Assembly: GCA_025667525.1 (NCBI GenBank)
Contig: CM046877.1
Span: forward strand, 622,564,262-622,628,261
DNA: 64,000 bases
Direction: 5' to 3'
Origin: Glebionis coronaria
Lineage: Eukaryota; Streptophyta; Magnoliopsida; Asterales; Asteraceae
Shown: positions 58,490-64,000 of the stretch, in pieces
Layout: each line of letters begins with the position of its first letter
How positions within the stretch are numbered: the first letter of the stretch is position 1
Translations under genes and position numbers: made by a program
Notes under the pieces: generated by a model
What the model was told of the DNA's origin: nothing
Database searches by the model: none
Seen by the model: only the letters and a program-made list of their open reading frames with translations

Positions 58490-59842
58490 TGTGACAACCG
58501 TGGTTTTGAGGTTCGTCACTTGGTCTTATTTTTAGGTTATTTTATGTGTGATTACTTGATTTGTGTGTTTACGTGTTTATTTTGTGTGAACGAGGTTGGT
58601 GTGGTTATCGTTTATGAGTATAGAGTACTCATAAGTAAATCGAGGAACGGTTATTTCATGTTCATGAGCTCACATTTAGTGACTATGAAATGAAATGGTG
58701 ATATTTTGGTGTTTACGTATACGTATAAGTATTATAGTAATAGTATATTTTTTTTAGGATTTACAGTTTAGCTTTTGGAGGTCTCGGATGAGGTAATTAG
58801 TCATATGAATATTTTTCGGGATGGTTTTAAGTCATTTAGGACTTAGTTATAAATTTTATTTCAAAATTTGAGATTTTTTTTAAAAGTGTATATTTTACGT
58901 CTTTTACGGTAAAACGCGTAAATTTGACTAGTTTTACGGTTTTGAGGTTTTGGAGGCTTTAGGAGCTGAAATAAATTAAGGAAAATTAAGGTAATATTAT
59001 TAATACAAATATTAATAATAAAAAGGAAAAAAAACGAAATTAAATGGGTATAGGTCAGTTATGTGAAAAAAAGAAAAGAAAAGGGGAAAAAGGGAAAAAG
59101 GGAACCGGGCTTTTGTATTTGGGCTAGGACTGGTTAGGATTAATTATATAAGGTTTTTATTTATCAAAACACTTCATAAAATCCCTGGAGATCAATAAGG
59201 AGTCGAAATATACAAGGGAGGAATTAGGGTTTTCATAAAATCTTGGTTTTTCATAAATTAAAGGTAAATCTTTATAACCCTTTTTAATTAAATTGTTTTT
59301 ATGTTTTCTTTAATCGTCTTATGATGGATTTAGGTTAGGGTTTATTATAAAAACAGTAAATTAATGTTATATTAATCATAACATGATGATCACATAAATT
59401 AGGGCTTGTAATTAGAGGGATTAGGGTTAATTAATGAGGTTGATTTTGTTAAACCCGTTTTTAAAAACTGGGCAGAATTTTGGGTCATTGTTTTGATCAT
59501 ATAGGGAGTTCTATAAACTCTTATTTTACGATCCAAGTACCCCTGGAAAGGTATTTGAAGTGGATTTCCAATGCAAGAAACTAGAACTAAATTGGAGGTC
59601 GGGAAGTGGGTCAAAAACAGGTTACAACAGTCGGAGGTCAAAACAGTTTTGAATTCAGCCTGTTTTCTTTTTAAGTTTTGGGTTGTTTGGGGTACTTAGG
59701 GTTGCATTGGGATCTTCTCACGAACATGAGAGATGGTTTATATATTGTAGTAAGTATCTGTACTTGGGCTAAGGTTGTGGTTTAGGGTAAGACCCCTTAA
59801 TGGTAACAAACTTTTAGTACGTTTAAAATCAGGAAATCTGGA
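58490..59842 (+). repeat. truncated, opposite-strand LTR of the TGTCACA family
   Basis: From TGTGACAACCGTGG it matches the reverse complement of the LTRs at 18698-30836 for about 1.35 kb, then stops abruptly within the LTR at ~59842. It is more diverged from those LTRs than they are from each other. Confidence 0.8.
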
Positions 59843-60005
59843 ATAACCTGTCGAAATAACCTGTCGGAATAACCTGTCGGAATAACGTGTCGGAATAATC
59901 TATCGGAATAATCTGTCGGAATAACCAGTCGGAATAACCTGTCGGAATATCTAATCACAATACGTATCGGAATAAGTATCGGAATATAGAAACCCTTTTC
60001 CGATG
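59839..60005 (-). repeat. minisatellite GGAATAACCTGTC (13 bp)
   Basis: About ten degenerate head-to-tail copies, some with GTGTC, CTATC or CCAGTC variants, then looser TATCGGAATA units. They lie in the leader side of the minus-strand copia fragment. Confidence 0.8.
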
Positions 60006-60992
60006 GAATTCTGTCGGAATAGTACCACAGTGATCAAATTCCCACTTTTCTCGGACAAAACCCAACCAATTCGAGATTTTAAGCCAAAAATGATCAAAAC
60101 ACCCAAAAGTTTTGTGTTTTTAGCCAAAATATACCAAATCTCTACCACAATAATGTAGAAGATTTGTATCAAGAAAAAACCATAAAAAACACAAAAAAAA
60201 TTTGGTTCGAATGATTTAGATCAAAATAGGCACGAAAATCAAGAACACAAACACATAAACAATACAATCATCCCATGGCTCTGATATCATTTGTAGAATA
60301 TTGTAAATCTATACTTAATATAAAGATGGTGAAAACACACACACTTAGAGAGAGAAAGTTGTGTAAACACGCTTTACTATGTGAAAATTATGTGAACCAC
60401 CACCCTCTCCAACTAAGGAGAGGGTTTTAATACCCAAGCCTTGTGATGGGCTTGGGCTTACATAATGGGCCGCCGGCCTCATACAACTCATGGGTTAGGC
60501 ATGACCTTGTTTACTTAACTTAATAGTACTAGACTACGAGCTATCACTTAATCTAATGTTGGAGTGACCGATCCTTTCTAATACGTAAAACGTATTTCCA
60601 ACAACCCTAAAGGAAATAGGCTGTCTCAAATTAAGTCTTCCGCTGTGCATCAGAAACCTATGTCTCCTATACCTTGTCTTAGGTGGATACCAACGGGTAG
60701 AACCTTCAGAACAATAGGTCTTACGTGGGTTCCTACTGGAAATATATTTCCCTCTAGCGCGACAAAGGTTCAAAGTGAACCCCCACATGGTTCTCACAAA
60801 TATATCACTAACCCACATGCAAGCATACAAACTACTGATGAAAGTGCAGGTATCGACGTCACGGTTCAACGGGCACACAAAGGTCCAATATTTGTAACCC
60901 GTTCAACAAAAGACACTCTCAGAGTTTGGTTGCTGAAGAAGCAGATATCAGAGAAACAAGTGTCTCAGGGGCTTCACAATTAAGCTTCTACA
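59843..60992 (-). mobile_element. copia element 5' LTR, PBS and leader fragment
   Basis: In minus orientation an LTR-like segment 60992-60292 has TGTAGAA...TTCTACA termini. It is followed two bases later by TGATATCAGAGCC, a one-mismatch initiator-Met PBS (60277-60289), then about 430 bases of leader ending at the LTR fragment junction. A TATA-like GGGTATTAAAACC lies near 60427-60440. No gag is reached before truncation. The exact outer LTR end is a prediction from the inverted termini. Confidence 0.55.
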
Positions 60993-60996
60993 ATGA

Positions 60997-61732
60997 CTTA
61001 CAGTCAAATTACAGGTTGTAACTCGCTCTCTAAAGACAGGAAAGTTCATCCCGATGATGACTTATCCTCAAAACGAGAAATTAATATTTCTCGGACACGA
61101 GCTTCTATTAAAACTATTCAAAAGTTTTATGCTCGTGTACATAGCTTATAGTCAAATTACAAACTGTAACCCGGGCTCACAAGACAGGAAAGTTCATCCC
61201 GATGATGACTTATCCTCAGAACGAGAAATTAAGTTTTCTCGGACATGAGCTATTTATAAAAACATTCAACGTTTTTAAGCTCATGTACAAAGACTTACAG
61301 TCACATGTCAGACTGTAACTCGTACTTCAAAAACAGGAAAGTTCATCCCGAGTATGACTTATACTCAAAACGAGAAATTTGATTTTTTCGGACACGAGCT
61401 TACAATAAAACTATTCAAAAGTTTTAAGCTCGTGTATATGACTTCTAAGCGCATCACAACTTAGGACTCGGACCTCAAATAAGGAAAGTTTATAAGTTAT
61501 CCTTCTCAACGAGAAATTCATATTTCTCGGTCATGAGCTTCTCATAAAAACATTCAAAGTTTTTAAGTTCATGAAAAACGATTTCTAAGTAAATGTCAGC
61601 TTAGAACTCGCACTTTAGCTTAAGGAAAGTTTATCACGAATGATAACTTATCCTTCACAACCGGAAAATAATTTTTCTCGGTCATGAGCTAGTCACAAAA
61701 TAGTCAAAGTTTTGAGCTCATGAAAAGCGGAC
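60997..61732 (+). repeat. five ~148-bp tandem repeats with conserved hairpins
   Basis: Units start at about 60997, 61145, 61294, 61442 and 61582. Each contains a stem TTACAGT/ACTGTAA or TTCTAAG/CTTAGAA, an AGGAAAGTT...ACTTATCCT stem, a CGAGAAAT/ATTTCTCG stem, and a final stem ACACGAGC/GCTCGTGT or ACATGAGC/GCTCATGT enclosing AAAAC/GTTTT. No open frame runs through the units. Confidence 0.85.
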
Positions 61733-62460
61733 CCGAAAGGGAAGTGTACGTTTTAGTGCGCTTTCCCTAAGCAATAGAAGAGAAGTCTTCTATCATGATT
61801 ATTTTAAAACCGTTGAACACAATTTTTCAAGAATTTCACAAAAGGTTTTTCACAATCTTTCAAAATTGTGTGTTCAAGACTCCCTTCCTCATAAAATGGT
61901 TTTTATATCTAAAAAATGTCATATGTTATTTTGATCAGTTTTTGAGGGGGAGTGTTTTAAAATCAAGCCTTTAATGTTGTTGGGTACATCTTTGAAATTG
62001 TCATATTTTATGTATCCAACACATTCCAAAAATGATATAGAATTTTCAAATGTAATATATTATATCGAAAAAAGGCATCTCAACTCCGTACCTTAACATA
62101 TTTTGTGGTGTCGTTTTTCCAAAATTTTGTTTTAAGACAAACATATATTGTTGAGGGGGAGCAACCCGACTTCAAAAGTTCCATGATTCATACATGTTTC
62201 TCTCCCAATCGGTTTTAGAAATTGTCATATTTTAATCAATTGGTATCTCTAATATTATGTTTTTATATTAGAGATAGGGGGAGAAAATTTGATTAAAATG
62301 TAATAATATCGCAACATGTTATCTTAAAGACTTAAGTGCAACTCTTTCCTTCACATTCTAAACTATTCCGAATATTGATGCATGTGTGAAGGGGGAGCTT
62401 TTCGAAAATATAAAACTTTCAAAGTGTTAAAAGTTTTGATTTTTATCAAGCACTTTGAAT
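61733..62460 (+). other. hairpin- and polypurine-rich non-coding region
   Basis: GGGGGAG tracts lie at about 61944, 62154, 62276 and 62391. Strong stems include ATAGAAGA/TCTTCTAT (61776), TTGAACACAATTTT/AAAATTGTGTGTTCAA (61814-61878), TGTTGGGTACA/TGTATCCAACA (61977) and ATCTCTAATAT/ATATTAGAGAT (62247). Repeated polypurine tracts and palindromes near the 3' end are described for Sireviruses (from memory), so this may be the 3' non-coding part of one. Confidence 0.5.
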
Positions 62461-64000
62461 GGTTTTTAATGGTTTTATGGTTTCGATCTATATCCAAAAC
62501 AACCTACTATCCACGACGAAAAGATGGAGTCAAAAGGTGGTTTAGGATAGGAAACTAAGTCCTATGATCCAACCAGAACCCGAGGGATCTACCCAAGGAC
62601 ATTCCATAGCTAGAAATAGTTGCCCTTAGGAAAGATGGAGTGGAATGAAGCTGAATGCGGACCAATTACTTAAGTTAGCACTGGAACAATCACAACAAGG
62701 TGCTAGTGATGACGTATTGGTAAGCATTAAAGGAGTTGAATATTCTATGCAACTTAGGCAGAAACCGGGTCAATACATCTATTGAAGACAAGCCGTCATG
62801 GACCCAGTGATGCAATGCACAACCCTTCCCCAACCATTTAGGTTTCTCTCAAAAGAATCTTGTCTCATTGTCACGGATATCAACACATATCTATTGACTT
62901 TCTCACTTCGAATTAGTTAATATTGAAAAGGTGGCAGTCTATTCCAGCCTCCGATTACCATAATGCACTTATCAAGTCTAGAGCCAAACGAGATCTATCT
63001 ATCATCTCATTAGGGCACAATCGAGTCCTACGCATTATCCTTATGATATTGCCACAACATCTGAGTGATACGATTCACAATGAAGATGGAAATCCTGCTT
63101 GAGTCAACATAAAACAAGCTCATGGTAGGTAACTTGTGCGATTCTACACGAATCAAACTTGTGAAAACTAGAATGCAACTAAGTTTAGATTATTAATTGA
63201 TATAAACTTGATTCCAGATCTCTTCGCAAAATCCGTGTTATCTTGCTAGAACATTCAGAGTGACACACTTTAGTGTTCACAGTGACGAATGGAAATCCTT
63301 CCAATGTCAATGTCAAACAACACTGCGGTAGGTAACTCACAAGATTCTCGATGAATCAAGCTTGTGACAAACTGGAAAGCAACAATGGTGCGATTCTCAT
63401 AGAATCAAACTTGTTCCATGAATTTTGAATTGACGACTCTGATCAGACAGATAATTTATCCTTATGATTCACTCTTTACGTTCGCAGTCTGCTTTGAGAC
63501 GGTCGAGTAAAGAGAACTGGCAACTACCGTCGGGAAACCCTGTCAAGGAGGTTCTTAATCGAATCTACCCGATCACAGGTACGGTATCTGATACCGTCTA
63601 ACGGTCTTTACCGACCGGAGGTAAAACGCTACCGATTTAGGGTGAAATGTTCAAAGCCATTTCATCCGTGTCTATATATGTTGCTGCATATCAAGAAGGT
63701 GGCGTAGCTGTGTACTAACCGATGTCGATTCAGAAGTCAAAAGAGCACAAGAGGGCGATAATCAAGATACTTAAGAATGTAATAGGTCATCTTGTCACAA
63801 GAGCACAAGATGAACACTATCAAGGATAGACTGAAGATCTCAAGCACTCAAAGTCAAATGACAAAGGCTCAAGATAAAGATCACAAAATCATGAAGGAAC
63901 AAAGCCGTTACAAACAAGATCAAGACCAAGATACAAGACCTAAGAAAGAAGATCACCTCCACTAGAATGTATTCACTCAATCATCTTATGCATTTAAAGA
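62461..64000. other. non-coding stretch with ~200-bp degenerate repeats
   Basis: Two related units (about 63035-63182 and 63238-63385) share GATGGAAATCCT/AATGGAAATCCT, GGTAGGTAAC, and GATTC(N5)GAATC hairpins; a third hairpin is at 63394. ACGGTATCTGATACCGT (63580) is another strong palindrome. A TATA-like TCTATATATGTTGC lies at about 63671. No gene was seen up to the window end. Confidence 0.5.

Noticed and set aside
60645..60983. 112-codon plus-strand frame and an overlapping 114-codon minus-strand frame
   Set aside because: Both overlap the predicted copia LTR and hairpin repeats and show no family signature.

Overview
This is a repeat-dominated window of a plant nuclear genome. It is most likely a eudicot and probably an Asteraceae, judging from memory of similar copia polyproteins; that placement is an inference. 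The evidence for a plant is the copia and gypsy LTR elements with initiator-Met primer-binding sites (TGGTATCAGAG type), hAT and PIF/Harbinger transposons, MITEs, a tRNA-type SINE and a Dof zinc finger. No rRNA gene, functional tRNA, CRISPR array or bacterial-style operon was seen.

Layout. 1-4760: minus-strand Ty1/copia element, cut by the window edge and carrying many stops. 4761-11391: copia debris, then a giant inverted repeat (5005-7918 against 8499-11391) of a small non-autonomous copia that codes only for the C-terminal half of gag. 11392-14016: fragments of two gypsy-type LTRs. 14050-35487: a plus-strand Sirevirus-like copia element (gag, pol, a third ORF, polypurine tract, 3' LTR). 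Its third ORF is split by a 12.1 kb insertion (18698-30836) with a perfect 5-bp target-site duplication. That insertion is itself LTR-internal-LTR-internal-LTR. 35488-46300: relics with a hAT element, MITEs and long-TIR elements in AT-rich DNA. 46344-51901: the only host-like gene, on the minus strand. 52702-54503: a complete but defective PIF/Harbinger transposon. 54507-64000: mostly non-coding, with a long-TIR element, an inverted LTR fragment, a copia 5' LTR and about 3 kb of hairpin-rich tandem repeats.

Most interesting points. (1) The host-like gene combines an At1g51745-like (PWWP/Tudor superfamily) protein with a C-terminal Dof DNA-binding domain in one exon. Its first exon lacks the PWWP core, and the exon-1 end plus splice donor is present in seven tandem degenerate copies. 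(2) The Sirevirus third ORF appears to contain an intron with a TACTAAC branch point; the intron holds five ~100-bp repeats whose hairpin stems co-vary. (3) A second, independent array of five ~148-bp repeats at 61 kb shows the same co-varying hairpin behaviour beside several polypurine tracts. (4) The middle LTR of the 12.1 kb array is a left/right mosaic of the outer two, the signature of unequal crossing-over.

Apart from the 46-52 kb gene, every protein-coding stretch here is a damaged transposable-element gene, so the window is best read as nested transposon layers around one unusual gene.
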